A stretch of 31,165 bases of DNA from CAYPHA01 sp964410215 (GTDB taxonomy: Bacteria > Calditrichota > Calditrichia > Calditrichales > CAYPHA01): positions 1 to 31,165 of the forward strand of contig CAYPHA010000054.1 in the NCBI GenBank assembly GCA_964410215.1, in the 5' to 3' direction. This document shows positions 8,021-16,682 of the stretch, in pieces. The notes beneath the pieces were generated by a model. That model saw nothing but the letters and a program-made list of their open reading frames with translations, was not told the origin of the DNA and did no database searches. Position numbers and translations under genes: made by a program. Numbering within the stretch: position 1 is the stretch's first letter; each line of letters begins with the position of its first letter.

Positions 8021-9880
8021 ATGGCATTTTTAAAATACTTTACTATTGCATTAATTCTATTTATTTCTGTAAACCCCGTCTTTTCGCAGGAAAAAGAACT
8101 CCGGGGGGCATGGGTAGCCTGGGCTGGAAGCAGTGTTCCGAGTAAATCTCTCATTGCCGAAACCATGGAAACGCTGGCCGATGCCAATTTCAACGTCGTC
8201 TATGTCGATGTCTGGCGCTTTGGTTACCCGTATTTCCGAAGTGAGCTTTTTCATTCATTGACGGGGCTTTATACGGATCCCAGCCTTCCCGAAGGACGTG
8301 ATGTCCTTGCCGATATGATTGCCGAGGGACACCGGGTCGGCCTGGAAGTGGATGCCTGGTTTGAATCCGGATTCGCGGCGACTTCTGGTGCGAATATCGA
8401 TTTATACGAAGCACGTCCACACTGGTTCGCACAAAAGAAAAGCGGTGCCCGGGATTATTACAGTAACGGTGGAATCCGGTATTACTGGCTGAGCCATTGT
8501 AATCGGGAGGCACAGGATTTTTTAATTGAACTGGCCCTGGAAGTAGTAAAAAACTACGATGTAGACGGTATTGAATTTGACCGGGTCCGTTACCCGGAAT
8601 TGGATTGCGGATATGATTCAGCTACAGTTGAGCTCTATAAAAGTGAACATGAGGGTGACAATCCTCCCACTAATACCGCCAATTCAAGCTGGATCCGCTG
8701 GCGTGCCGATAAATTGAACCTTTTTGTCGCCAGACTTTATGACTCGCTTAAAACAGCCAACCCGGATATTGAAATCAGCAATGCGCCATTACCATGGGGC
8801 TATGAACAGTTTTGCCAGGATTGGACAAGCTGGATCAATAATGGTTATCTCGACAATGTGGCCACGCAGATGTATTACACGGATAATGATACCTATACCT
8901 GGCGGCTTGATCGTGAAATGGGCCTGGTCTATGATGACACTAAAATGTATCCCGGTATATCAACAACAGCCAATGGCCAGACAACCAGCCCGTCCGAGCT
9001 TGTAAAAATGGTTCAGACGACCCGTAATCGTGGCCTGCAGGGGAATGTCCACTGGTATGCTTTTAACCTGATTTATGGAAATGGTTACCTCGATGCCCTG
9101 AAAACAGAGGTATATCAAGAGAAGGTACTTCCTCCCTACAGGGAGAAAGACTGGCAACGCGATGTTATTATTATAAACGAAACGGATGCCGGCGTAGAAC
9201 GATCGGAAAACTGGACTCCTTACACAGCTATCCCGGGCTTTGATGATACATGCCTGGTGACTACGGGCGGCACCGGTGAATGGATCGAATATTCCGCAAC
9301 GGTTACCGAATCCGGATGGTATGAACTTTATGTTTTTAATGTTAATCAGTGGAATGCCCATCCGCAGGCGCCTTATGTTGTATATTCCTTAAATGCACCG
9401 GACTCCGTTTTTGTCAGGCAAAATGAATCAGGGCTGGCCCGGTGGTACAAACTGGGTGATTACTATTATGAATCCGGGACGCAGAAAGTTTTACGATTGA
9501 CGGATGAGAATATTGAAACACATAATCTTTTCGCTGATGCCGTTATGCTCATGAACAATCGTCGTATTCAGGATTCGTCTTCTTCTGCCATACGCATGGA
9601 CCACAGCCTCAAACCGTCATCCTTTTCGTTATTAAAAGCATATCCCAATCCATTTAACGGGCGGGTACAGATTGATTTTAAAATTCCGGAAAGCGGACCT
9701 GTTTCAGCAATACTCTATGACAGCAGGGGCAGGCTTGTGCAGGATCTGGGATATCGCAAATATCCAGCCGGAATACATACGATTAAATGGGATGCTGAAA
9801 CCGTTTCCTCGGGTGTCTATTTCCTGAAACTGGGGTATGGTGAAAGTAATAAAATTACCAAGCTGGTTCTGGTTAGATAA
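8021..9880 (+). CDS. GHL10-family glycosidase with golvesin-like module and T9SS sorting domain
   Basis: This encodes a 619-residue secreted enzyme. A signal peptide (residues 1-22, ending VFS) is followed by a GHL10/DUF187-type TIM barrel at about 27-370: ELRGAWVAW at the start, NVVYVDVWRFGYPYF, GLEVDAWFESGF, and DVDGIEFDRVRYP at 180-192, where the acidic residues are in the position expected for the active site. Characterised relatives (YngK group, DigH of E. coli) act on glycans, including denuded peptidoglycan; the substrate here is unknown. Residues ~375-510 (TGEWIEYSATVTESGWYELY, FADAVMLM) match the golvesin C-terminal-like beta-sandwich often attached to surface hydrolases. The last 81 residues are a sorting domain with YPNPFN at 541-546. 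Ribosome-site sequence is weak, and the 8-nt gap to the previous gene suggests coupling. Confidence 0.87.
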   Translation: MAFLKYFTIALILFISVNPVFSQEKELRGAWVAWAGSSVPSKSLIAETMETLADANFNVVYVDVWRFGYPYFRSELFHSLTGLYTDPSLPEGRDVLADMIAEGHRVGLEVDAWFESGFAATSGANIDLYEARPHWFAQKKSGARDYYSNGGIRYYWLSHCNREAQDFLIELALEVVKNYDVDGIEFDRVRYPELDCGYDSATVELYKSEHEGDNPPTNTANSSWIRWRADKLNLFVARLYDSLKTANPDIEISNAPLPWGYEQFCQDWTSWINNGYLDNVATQMYYTDNDTYTWRLDREMGLVYDDTKMYPGISTTANGQTTSPSELVKMVQTTRNRGLQGNVHWYAFNLIYGNGYLDALKTEVYQEKVLPPYREKDWQRDVIIINETDAGVERSENWTPYTAIPGFDDTCLVTTGGTGEWIEYSATVTESGWYELYVFNVNQWNAHPQAPYVVYSLNAPDSVFVRQNESGLARWYKLGDYYYESGTQKVLRLTDENIETHNLFADAVMLMNNRRIQDSSSSAIRMDHSLKPSSFSLLKAYPNPFNGRVQIDFKIPESGPVSAILYDSRGRLVQDLGYRKYPAGIHTIKWDAETVSSGVYFLKLGYGESNKITKLVLVR

Positions 9881-10008
9881 AAGTGTGCGGTTGTGTAATT
9901 ATTTCTGACTACAAGCAATTTCATTTAACATTAAAAAACACTATTTTCCTTCCTCAACACAATATAGTTTGTACAGAATAGAAAAACATATCCCAATAAG
10001 GAGAATTG

Positions 10009-11388
10009 ATGAAAGAATTGGACACGTTTATCGGATCAGAAAAAGCAGCGAAAATAATAAGAGAAACCGGAAAGGAATTTGCGGTTGTAAAAAATCCATC
10101 TTATATACATCCGTCTTTCGAACTGTATCCACTCGCCGATAAGATTACAGAACCAGTAACTGTATTAAAAGCAGCGGTTATGGACATGGATGGTACGACG
10201 ACAACGACGGAATCATTATGCATACATGCATTGGAATTCATGATCCGTAAAATTACGAACCGCATGTCGCAGGAAGTGTGGGAAGGACTGGATCGGAGAA
10301 AAGATTATCCGCATATCATCGGCAACAGCACCACGAAACATGTGGAATACCTCATCGATACCTATGAAATGCATATCAATAACGATGCGCTGCACGAAGC
10401 CTATCTGTATGCAGCAATATGGACATTGGTTTATGGTAAAGATCCCGGACGTGTTGCGGAAGTGACACAAAACCTGCTCAACCTGGGATGCGGTGCGCTT
10501 TTAAAGGATGAAAGCCTTTCCGAACAGAGAATTTCCGACTATAAAAAAACCGAAATTTTCGATGAGTTGATTACCAGGCTAAATGATATCTATTTGCCAG
10601 AATTAAATATCCGCTCCCATTCAGATCTCGTCCGGGCTGGTATCGATATATATTACCAGAGGTACCATGAAATTCTGGAAAAAATCCAACTGGGGCAGGG
10701 GGACGGCCTGGCCAGGGAGCTTCTCGGCTCGGCCGATCAACACCTGATAGAACCAATGAAGGGTATCGGTATTTTCATTGCATTGGTCAAGGGCTGGCTG
10801 GGTGACGAAATTGCGCGGCTGATTCCCCTTTTGAAGGAGCAGTTAGCGGAAAAAGGAATGGAATGGGATGCTGCCGGGACGACCGGTATCGATGAGCACC
10901 TCATCGCCCGCAGCCGTTATTTTGAGAAGAACCCGCTAAAGGTTGCCGTGGTAACCTCCTCGATTTTGTACGAAGCAAAGATTGTCATGGCGGAAGTATT
11001 CCGTGTATTGGAATCAGAGGTCAGGAACTGGCCGGTCAGTGAACAAAGAAAGCAGAAACTTCTCGAAAAATTTTCATCTTACCAAAATGTATATGACGGC
11101 TTCATCACAGCCACCGACTCAAGTGAAATCAGGCTGAAACCGCACCGTGATCTGTACAGTATCGCGCTGTATCAGCTCGGCATACCGAAAGAGGAATTCA
11201 AAGCGGTGATGGGCTTCGAAGACAGTGAAAGCGGGACGATTGCCATCCGGGCGGCCGGAATCGGTTTATGTCTCGCCGTACCGTTTTCCGATACCCAGCA
11301 TCATGATTTCCGGGCAGCGTCGCATATCCTGCATGGTGGCTTACCGGAGACGATTCTGAAGCATAAGGTATTTCTTAATATAGAGTAA
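10009..11388 (+). CDS. HAD-superfamily phosphatase/phosphomutase-like protein with large cap
   Basis: This encodes a 459-residue cytosolic protein with no signal peptide. ATG at 10009 follows AAGGAG with 5-nt spacing; the in-frame TTG just before it is less likely. HAD motifs are in order: motif I DMDGTTTT at 59-66 (nucleophile D59, acid/base D61), motif II VVTSS at 314-318, motif III Lys in RLKPHRD (K377), and motif IV GFEDSESG at 402-409. This pattern, with ExxxSG after motif III, is closest to the beta-phosphoglucomutase-like branch. The cap between motifs I and II is about 245 residues, far larger than the usual ~70, and there is a ~55-residue extension before motif I. The GH38 homologue starts 16 nt downstream, so a role in handling a phosphorylated sugar is a reasonable inference. 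The 128-nt gap upstream probably holds its promoter, but I see no clear hexamers. Confidence 0.84.
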   Translation: MKELDTFIGSEKAAKIIRETGKEFAVVKNPSYIHPSFELYPLADKITEPVTVLKAAVMDMDGTTTTTESLCIHALEFMIRKITNRMSQEVWEGLDRRKDYPHIIGNSTTKHVEYLIDTYEMHINNDALHEAYLYAAIWTLVYGKDPGRVAEVTQNLLNLGCGALLKDESLSEQRISDYKKTEIFDELITRLNDIYLPELNIRSHSDLVRAGIDIYYQRYHEILEKIQLGQGDGLARELLGSADQHLIEPMKGIGIFIALVKGWLGDEIARLIPLLKEQLAEKGMEWDAAGTTGIDEHLIARSRYFEKNPLKVAVVTSSILYEAKIVMAEVFRVLESEVRNWPVSEQRKQKLLEKFSSYQNVYDGFITATDSSEIRLKPHRDLYSIALYQLGIPKEEFKAVMGFEDSESGTIAIRAAGIGLCLAVPFSDTQHHDFRAASHILHGGLPETILKHKVFLNIE

Positions 11389-11404
11389 AAAGGATCTGAA
11401 AACA

Positions 11405-14179
11405 GTGAAGAAGAAACATATCTTCCATGTTATTTCCAATACCCATTGGGACCGTGAATGGCGGTTTACGTTCCAGCGGAACCGGCAGCTCCTGGTTGAA
11501 ATGATGGATAAATTGATCGAGATCCTCGAAGCCTATCCTGAATACCGGGCATTTCATCTGGACAGTCAGACTATTGTACTGGAGGATTACCTTGAAATTT
11601 GTCCGCAAAACAGGCATAAACTGGAAAAACTGATCAAAGAGAAACGTATTTTGGTTGGTCCCCTGTTCATACTTCCCGAGGAGTTCCAGGTGGGAGGTGA
11701 GTCCCTGATCCGCAATCTCCTTCTGGGGCACCGCATGGCCCGTGAATTCGGTCATGTCATGAAAGTCGGCTATTCGCCGTTTTCATGGGGACAAATATCG
11801 CAGCTCCCGCAGATTTATGCCGGGTTCGGAATCGATGTAATCATGTTTTACCGCGGCATCAACAGCCTTGACAGCCCTAAGGCGGAATTTATCTGGGAGG
11901 GAGCAGACGGTACGCGTGCCCTGACTTCGCGTTTTTCAACCATGCCGCGCTATAATTTCTATTTTTATATCTACCGGCCCGTCGTGCACAACGAACAGAT
12001 CCCGGATGTGGAATATACATGGAGCAGGGGCGGTATTCCTTTCCATTTCGCTGACACAGATCTTAAGGATGAGGACTACAATCTGTTGCGGCCACTCAAC
12101 GAATATCACAGCGAGAATCTTAAGCCGGCAATTAAAGCTATCATTGATCGTCAGCTTAATGATTTTACCACGTCTCATATATTCTGGGCGGAGGGCCATG
12201 ATTCAAGCGGGCCGAATGCAAAAACCGTACATTTGATTAAGGATGCAGACACTCTGTTGCCAGATGATCAGGTTAAACACAGTACACTGGAGGATTATGC
12301 GGCTGCACTCAAAGCATCGGTTAAATTTGATGAACTGAAAGTGGTCAGCGGTGAACGCCGGAGCAGCCAGTATGATATCAACTCCGGAAATCTATATGGT
12401 TATACGACCTCGGCGCGCATGTATCTGAAGCAGGAAAACTTTGATGCGGAACGCTGGCTTCAATACTATGCGGAACCTTTCAACACCATTGCCGGGATCC
12501 TGGGAATGGATACAAATGACCGCTACCTGGACCGGGCCTGGCATTACCTGTTACAGAATGCGGCACATGACTCCATCGGCGGCTGCAGTCTCGATCCGAT
12601 ACATGAGGATATGATGTATCGCTACAGGCAGGTAAAAGATATATCAAAAGGGGTATTCAACAGAGCCTGTCGTTTCCTGGCAGGTCAGATCGATCTAAAA
12701 AAATACGAAAAAAATTCTATTCATCTTGTTGCTGTAAATACGCTGTCTTTTAATCGCGATGATATTGTTGAAGCATTTATTGATGTGCCGGAGGAATTCA
12801 GCGCGGATTACATACGGGTTGTTGATGAAAATGGCAGATCCCTGTCCATGCAACTGATTGGGCAGGAGAATACAGAGCCCGTATTAGAGCAGATGATTGA
12901 CAGGCCCATGTTTTTCCGCATGAAGCGTTTTCAGGCATTGGTGGAATTGAAAGCGATTCCTTCTATGGGTTTCAGGACGTTTCATGTAGAAAGGACTCCG
13001 GAATCCCCATCAGAATCGGATTCGATTGTACATGTGAGAAATGGTACATTTGAACTGGAAAATGAATATCTGAATGTAAAGATTAAGAAGAATGGCACGC
13101 TGACCGTGACATACCTGGAAACAGGGAAAACATTTGACAATTTGGCATGGTTCCGGGATGAAGGCGAAACGGGACATGCCTGGGTGCATGAGCCGGCTGG
13201 CCCTGTTTTTGACAGCCTTTCATCCGAACCGGAAGTCACACTCTTACAAAACGGCCCCCTGTATGGCGAAATCCGTATCAATTATAAATTGAAGATACCC
13301 GTAGATCTGGAAGCTCGAAAAAATGGCGGCCCATGCCCGGATCTCCCCGTTCAGATTGATCTTTCGCTTAAGAAAGGATCCGGTCGTGTGGATTTAACTA
13401 TCGATCTGGATAACCGGGCCGAAAGTCATCGACTCAGAGTGATGTTCCCGACCGGTATCGATGCCCAATATTCATATGGTGAGGGTCAGTTCGATGTGGT
13501 TTCCCGGCCAATTGCGCGTAAGGACACATCGGACTGGATCGAACAACCCATGTACGACTATCCCATGCACCATTTCGTGGATGTGTCAGACAGTCAATCG
13601 GGTGCCGCCGTTCTCGTTGACGGCCTCAAGGAGTATGAGGTTCTGGATGATGCAGACAGAACGCTGGCGATTACACTTTTAAGAGGCTTCCGATACGTCA
13701 TTCAACCCAGTTCTGTTCAGGATTTTTCCGAACAGAAAGGATCGCAATGTCTGGGGCGTCAACGCTACAGGCTAGCCTTTTATCCACACAGGGGACGTTG
13801 GGATGAAGGCCGTGTTTTTCAGGAAGCACTCCGTTTTAATTATTCGCTGCGGCTTTTTCAGATAGGACGTTCGGAAGGCGATCTGCCTGAAAAATGGCGT
13901 TTTATCTCGATTGAACCGGATATGCTTGTTTTGAGTTCTTTGAAAGCAGCGGAATCGGGATCAGGAAATACTATTATTTTGAGAATTTATAATCCGACAG
14001 CAGAGGTCATTACCGGATCACTGCTATTTGGGACTAATATCCTGTCGGCCGATGAGGTATCACTGGAAGAAAAAGTAATAGGGGCTCTGCAAATAGATTC
14101 AACCAGGCGATTGAGATTGAAAATTCCTGTCAAAAAGATAAAAACACTACGCTTGACAACCGAGGCTTTCAACTGTTAA
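11405..14179 (+). CDS. GH38 alpha-mannosidase homologue with altered catalytic motif
   Basis: This encodes a 924-residue protein without a signal peptide, so probably cytosolic. The GTG start has AAGGA about 10 nt upstream. GH38 landmarks are present: NTHWDREW at 12-19 (zinc ligands H14 and D16), LDSQTIVLEDY at 52-62, GPLFILPEEFQVGGESLIRN at 85-104, YLKQENFDAERWLQYYAEP at 340-358, and NAAHDSIGGCS at 385-395 (zinc His388). GH38 enzymes are zinc-dependent retaining alpha-mannosidases; bacterial ones include mannosylglycerate hydrolases. The odd point is GYSPFSWGQISQLPQ at 122-136: the family usually has PDxFGH here, whose Asp is both nucleophile and zinc ligand. Position 125 is Phe and the His is Gln. 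The enzyme may be inactive, use another residue, or act on an unusual glycoside. The C-terminal beta-sandwich region is full length. Confidence 0.88.
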   Translation: MKKKHIFHVISNTHWDREWRFTFQRNRQLLVEMMDKLIEILEAYPEYRAFHLDSQTIVLEDYLEICPQNRHKLEKLIKEKRILVGPLFILPEEFQVGGESLIRNLLLGHRMAREFGHVMKVGYSPFSWGQISQLPQIYAGFGIDVIMFYRGINSLDSPKAEFIWEGADGTRALTSRFSTMPRYNFYFYIYRPVVHNEQIPDVEYTWSRGGIPFHFADTDLKDEDYNLLRPLNEYHSENLKPAIKAIIDRQLNDFTTSHIFWAEGHDSSGPNAKTVHLIKDADTLLPDDQVKHSTLEDYAAALKASVKFDELKVVSGERRSSQYDINSGNLYGYTTSARMYLKQENFDAERWLQYYAEPFNTIAGILGMDTNDRYLDRAWHYLLQNAAHDSIGGCSLDPIHEDMMYRYRQVKDISKGVFNRACRFLAGQIDLKKYEKNSIHLVAVNTLSFNRDDIVEAFIDVPEEFSADYIRVVDENGRSLSMQLIGQENTEPVLEQMIDRPMFFRMKRFQALVELKAIPSMGFRTFHVERTPESPSESDSIVHVRNGTFELENEYLNVKIKKNGTLTVTYLETGKTFDNLAWFRDEGETGHAWVHEPAGPVFDSLSSEPEVTLLQNGPLYGEIRINYKLKIPVDLEARKNGGPCPDLPVQIDLSLKKGSGRVDLTIDLDNRAESHRLRVMFPTGIDAQYSYGEGQFDVVSRPIARKDTSDWIEQPMYDYPMHHFVDVSDSQSGAAVLVDGLKEYEVLDDADRTLAITLLRGFRYVIQPSSVQDFSEQKGSQCLGRQRYRLAFYPHRGRWDEGRVFQEALRFNYSLRLFQIGRSEGDLPEKWRFISIEPDMLVLSSLKAAESGSGNTIILRIYNPTAEVITGSLLFGTNILSADEVSLEEKVIGALQIDSTRRLRLKIPVKKIKTLRLTTEAFNC

Positions 14180-14200
14180 TGAAAATGGAAGTGATTAAAT

Positions 14201-14233
14201 ATTGTACTTTCCTCATACAGGAAACGATACAAT
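14201..14233. terminator. Hairpin between convergent genes, possible bidirectional terminator
   Basis: The 61-nt gap between the GH38 stop and the RsbU-like stop contains a two-part stem: ATTGTA (14201-14206) pairs with TACAAT (14228-14233), and TTTCCT (14208-14213) pairs with AGGAAA (14219-14224), with loop CATAC and a small internal bulge. The stem is AT-rich and has only short T-runs on either side, so it is a weak intrinsic terminator candidate. Its position between tail-to-tail genes is the main support. Confidence 0.4.
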
Positions 14234-14240
14234 TTATGAG

Positions 14241-15854
14241 CTAGCTTTCATCTGATTCGTTTCGAATCAGGTATAGAGCAGTAATGTCATCGCTCTGCGG
14301 CGTATTGCCGGTAAAGCGGGTAATATCCCGGAATAGATGTTTAATAAATGTCTGGGCATTATCGGAATGGCTATTATTCAGAAAAGACGTTAGAGAGACC
14401 ACGTCATCATATTCTTCCTCATCTTCATTCATCGCTTCCGTAACCCCATCCGTATAAAGTAGCATACGGTCACCCGGTTGCAGCACATGCTTCTCACTTT
14501 CATAAGGAAAGGGCAAACCCATCATCCCAAGGGGAATACCACCCGTTTTAAGTTCTTCGATCTGATTCGATTTTCGGATGATATAAATCGGGTTATGACC
14601 GGCACTCAGGGTTTCCAGTTCGCCTGTTTCGGGATCGAGAATAGCAAAAAAGGCGGTTATGTATTTATCGATGGTTGCGGCATTATAGATTACCAGATTT
14701 AATTTTTGTACCAGTTCAGGCAGGCTGAATGATGTGTCCATATAGGCATGCATCGAAGCATGAAGGGTGCTGACCAGCAGTGCAGCCGGAATCCCTTTTC
14801 CGGAGACGTCGGCGATGATCAGTGCATAGCGTCCGTCATTCAGTCTGACACAATCGTAATAGTCTCCTCCGACATGTTTGGTAGGAATGTTTTTACCAAA
14901 CATATCGTATCCATCGATAGGGGGTAATTCCTCGGGAATGAGTTTCTGCTGAATGGTTCCGGCTATAGAAATTTCTTTGTCAATACGTTCTTTTTCGAGG
15001 GATTGTTCATAGAGGTAATGATTCTCCAGCGATACATGAACCTGACGTGCAAAGGCATCCAGCAATAATTGATCCGTGGCGTCAAAAACCACTTTGCCAT
15101 TGCGGCTTTCTTTCTCAAACAGGTAAAAATGATAGCTGCGGTCTGAAAATCTGAATTCTGTTGTGATGGTAAATGTGCTTTTTTCAATGGATTTCGATTT
15201 AAATGGTCCCGGGAAATAGATCTTTTTAATAACCTGTCGCCCCTTCTTGATCCGAAGCATACCTTTTGACGCATTGGTAAGTGCAAGAACACGTTCCAGG
15301 GCCAGCTGCATGAGGGAATTTTCCTGTTGCAACTTAGCGATATCTATGCCACTGTCGATTAGGCTGTTCAGTTGCAGGACGCGATGATTGAGGGAAAAAA
15401 ATAAATTCTTTTCATTATTTTTTGATATGAAAAACTGATACGCGCTATCCAGTTGCTGGAGATAAAATTGCAGGCTGATTTTATCAAATTCACTGAATGG
15501 AGAGCGATCCAGCTTATGTCCGATCAGGATCCCAAAATGTGCTTTGTCGATCAGTGGCTGATGGATACAGATACCGAATTCCGTATGATCGATATAGTCA
15601 ATTTTAAATTCATTGGAAGCGTTCAGCGCGCTGATACAGACATCCGCTTCGCTGTTTTTAACAAACAGCGGACGCCAGTTATCCTGTTCCTTTGACCGGA
15701 AAAATATACTGGCATCGACGATGAGTAAGTTCCCTCTGAGAATATGGAAAAACTTTGTTGCCATTTCTTCGAGGGTTTTTGCCTTAGCCAGTATACCTAA
15801 ACTCTCCTGTAAAGAATTGACTTGAAGATTCAGTCGCTCCAGAATGTTATCCAA
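14241..15854 (-). CDS. RsbU-type PP2C phosphatase with N-terminal GAF-like sensor
   Basis: This encodes a 537-residue cytosolic serine phosphatase. The longest frame begins with TTG at 15860, but GAGGA sits only about 2 nt before that codon and 7 nt before a second TTG at 15854, so the latter is chosen. Residues ~20-140 and ~160-280 look like two GAF-like sensing regions with no recognisable ligand motif. A short coiled segment (LEKERIDKEISIAGTIQQKL) leads to the SpoIIE/PP2C domain from about 310: GGDYYD near 328-333, IADVSGKG, LLYTDGVTEA near 465-474, and PQSDDITALY at the end, all carrying the metal-binding Asp residues, so activity is expected. Its STAS substrate candidate is the immediately upstream gene, 15 nt away, and the kinase is next. 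In known systems such a phosphatase reactivates RsbV. It belongs to a different SpoIIE subgroup (DVSGKG) from the four phosphatases upstream (GDATGHG). Confidence 0.87.
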   Translation of the reverse strand: MDNILERLNLQVNSLQESLGILAKAKTLEEMATKFFHILRGNLLIVDASIFFRSKEQDNWRPLFVKNSEADVCISALNASNEFKIDYIDHTEFGICIHQPLIDKAHFGILIGHKLDRSPFSEFDKISLQFYLQQLDSAYQFFISKNNEKNLFFSLNHRVLQLNSLIDSGIDIAKLQQENSLMQLALERVLALTNASKGMLRIKKGRQVIKKIYFPGPFKSKSIEKSTFTITTEFRFSDRSYHFYLFEKESRNGKVVFDATDQLLLDAFARQVHVSLENHYLYEQSLEKERIDKEISIAGTIQQKLIPEELPPIDGYDMFGKNIPTKHVGGDYYDCVRLNDGRYALIIADVSGKGIPAALLVSTLHASMHAYMDTSFSLPELVQKLNLVIYNAATIDKYITAFFAILDPETGELETLSAGHNPIYIIRKSNQIEELKTGGIPLGMMGLPFPYESEKHVLQPGDRMLLYTDGVTEAMNEDEEEYDDVVSLTSFLNNSHSDNAQTFIKHLFRDITRFTGNTPQSDDITALYLIRNESDES

Positions 15855-15869
15855 GATCAAGTCCTCATT

Positions 15870-16217
15870 TTAGGCCAGTGATTTCAGGGCAACATCGACG
15901 GTTGATGCACTTCCGGCGAAGTTAAACAGACCCATGATGGTCAGTGTTTTCTCGATAGCCGGTTCAAGATTGGTAAAAATAAGTTTACCTTCTTTTTCGT
16001 TCAGCTTTTCAATGATCTCAATAAGGAATGAGATGCCGATTGAGTTAACAACTTTCACATTTCCAAGGTCTATTATCAGATTATTGATACCATTTTCAAA
16101 ATGTTTACTAAATTCGTCTGCGATCTTTTCACCACCTTCATTATTGACATAGCCAAACGCAATTATAATAAGACAATGATCTTTTACTTCGGATGTTAGT
16201 TTGAATTCGGATTCCAT
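15870..16217 (-). CDS. STAS-domain anti-sigma-factor antagonist (RsbV/SpoIIAA type)
   Basis: This encodes a 115-residue single-domain STAS protein. The ATG at 16217 has AAGGGG about 8 nt upstream. The sequence follows the fold: strand CLIIIAFGYVN, helix GGEKIADEFSKHF, strand NLIIDLGNV, then KVVNSIGISFLIEIIEKL. Ser59 in NSIG aligns with the phosphorylated Ser of the usual DSSG/DSAG motif; Asn and Ile at the flanking positions are mild deviations. In partner switching, the unphosphorylated form binds the kinase and releases its target, and PP2C phosphatases restore it after phosphorylation. It lies 11 nt after the kinase gene and just before the phosphatase, in the order kinase-antagonist-phosphatase. 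It is the only STAS protein in the window and so the likely shared substrate of the phosphatases encoded here. Confidence 0.88.
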   Translation of the reverse strand: MESEFKLTSEVKDHCLIIIAFGYVNNEGGEKIADEFSKHFENGINNLIIDLGNVKVVNSIGISFLIEIIEKLNEKEGKLIFTNLEPAIEKTLTIMGLFNFAGSASTVDVALKSLA

Positions 16218-16228
16218 GGTAATACCCC

Positions 16229-16645
16229 TTATAGCAAATTTTTTATGATCGTAATTTTTGTGCCATGTTCATTTGATTCAATCTCGAATCCGTCAGACAT
16301 GGATTTCATTAATTTAAGTCCCCAGCCCCGTTTGTGGCTCGACCCCAGTTTTTTTTGAATATCCGGTTCTTCAATATTTTCGGGCTCAAAGCCTTTCCCA
16401 TAATCACGAACCAGAATAGTAAGTTTCTCGTGAGTCAAAGCAAATTCCACACGTACTCTGGGTTTTTTTTGACCGGAATGTTCCAGCGCATTAATAACGG
16501 CCTCTGTAACCAGAATATGGGCTTCGCTGATTTTCTCCTCACTGATACCCATATGTTTGGCCATCCGGTCCATACCCTCGATTGCTACCAATTCGATGTT
16601 AGGAATCTTGGGCAGGGTCATTTTTAACTTAATAGTATCTTCCAT
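16229..16645 (-). CDS. RsbW/SpoIIAB-type serine kinase (HATPase_c_2)
   Basis: This encodes a 138-residue protein of the GHKL ATPase family. AAGGGA lies about 5 nt before the ATG. The ATP-binding motifs are visible: N-box TEAVINALEHSG (E48, N52), G1 box VRDYGKGF (79-86, D81), and G2 region RGWGLKLMKSM (106-116). Length and motifs match anti-sigma kinases that phosphorylate an RsbV-like protein and sequester a sigma factor or other target. It is the first gene of the three-gene partner-switching unit, preceded by two inverted repeats (16663-16708). No sigma factor gene is visible nearby, so the regulated partner is unknown. Confidence 0.88.
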   Translation of the reverse strand: MEDTIKLKMTLPKIPNIELVAIEGMDRMAKHMGISEEKISEAHILVTEAVINALEHSGQKKPRVRVEFALTHEKLTILVRDYGKGFEPENIEEPDIQKKLGSSHKRGWGLKLMKSMSDGFEIESNEHGTKITIIKNLL

Positions 16646-16662
16646 CTATTCCCTTTCCATTC

Positions 16663-16680
16663 ATCAAAAGAATTTTTGAT
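16663..16680. repeat. 18-bp inverted repeat upstream of the kinase gene
   Basis: ATCAAAA (16663-16669) and TTTTGAT (16674-16680) are exact inverted arms around GAAT. The repeat starts 17 nt upstream of the ATG of the RsbW-type gene and abuts the larger palindrome at 16683. It could be a protein-binding site or the second stem of a terminator or attenuator for minus-strand transcription. Confidence 0.45.
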
Positions 16681-16682
16681 AT

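Noticed and set aside
8960..9361. 133-codon minus-strand frame
   Set aside because: Antisense to the GHL10 and golvesin-like coding region, which has clear family motifs.
9881..10008. Promoter for the HAD-GH38 pair
   Set aside because: A promoter is expected here, and TATAGT-like sequence occurs near 9964, but no convincing partner element at proper spacing was found.
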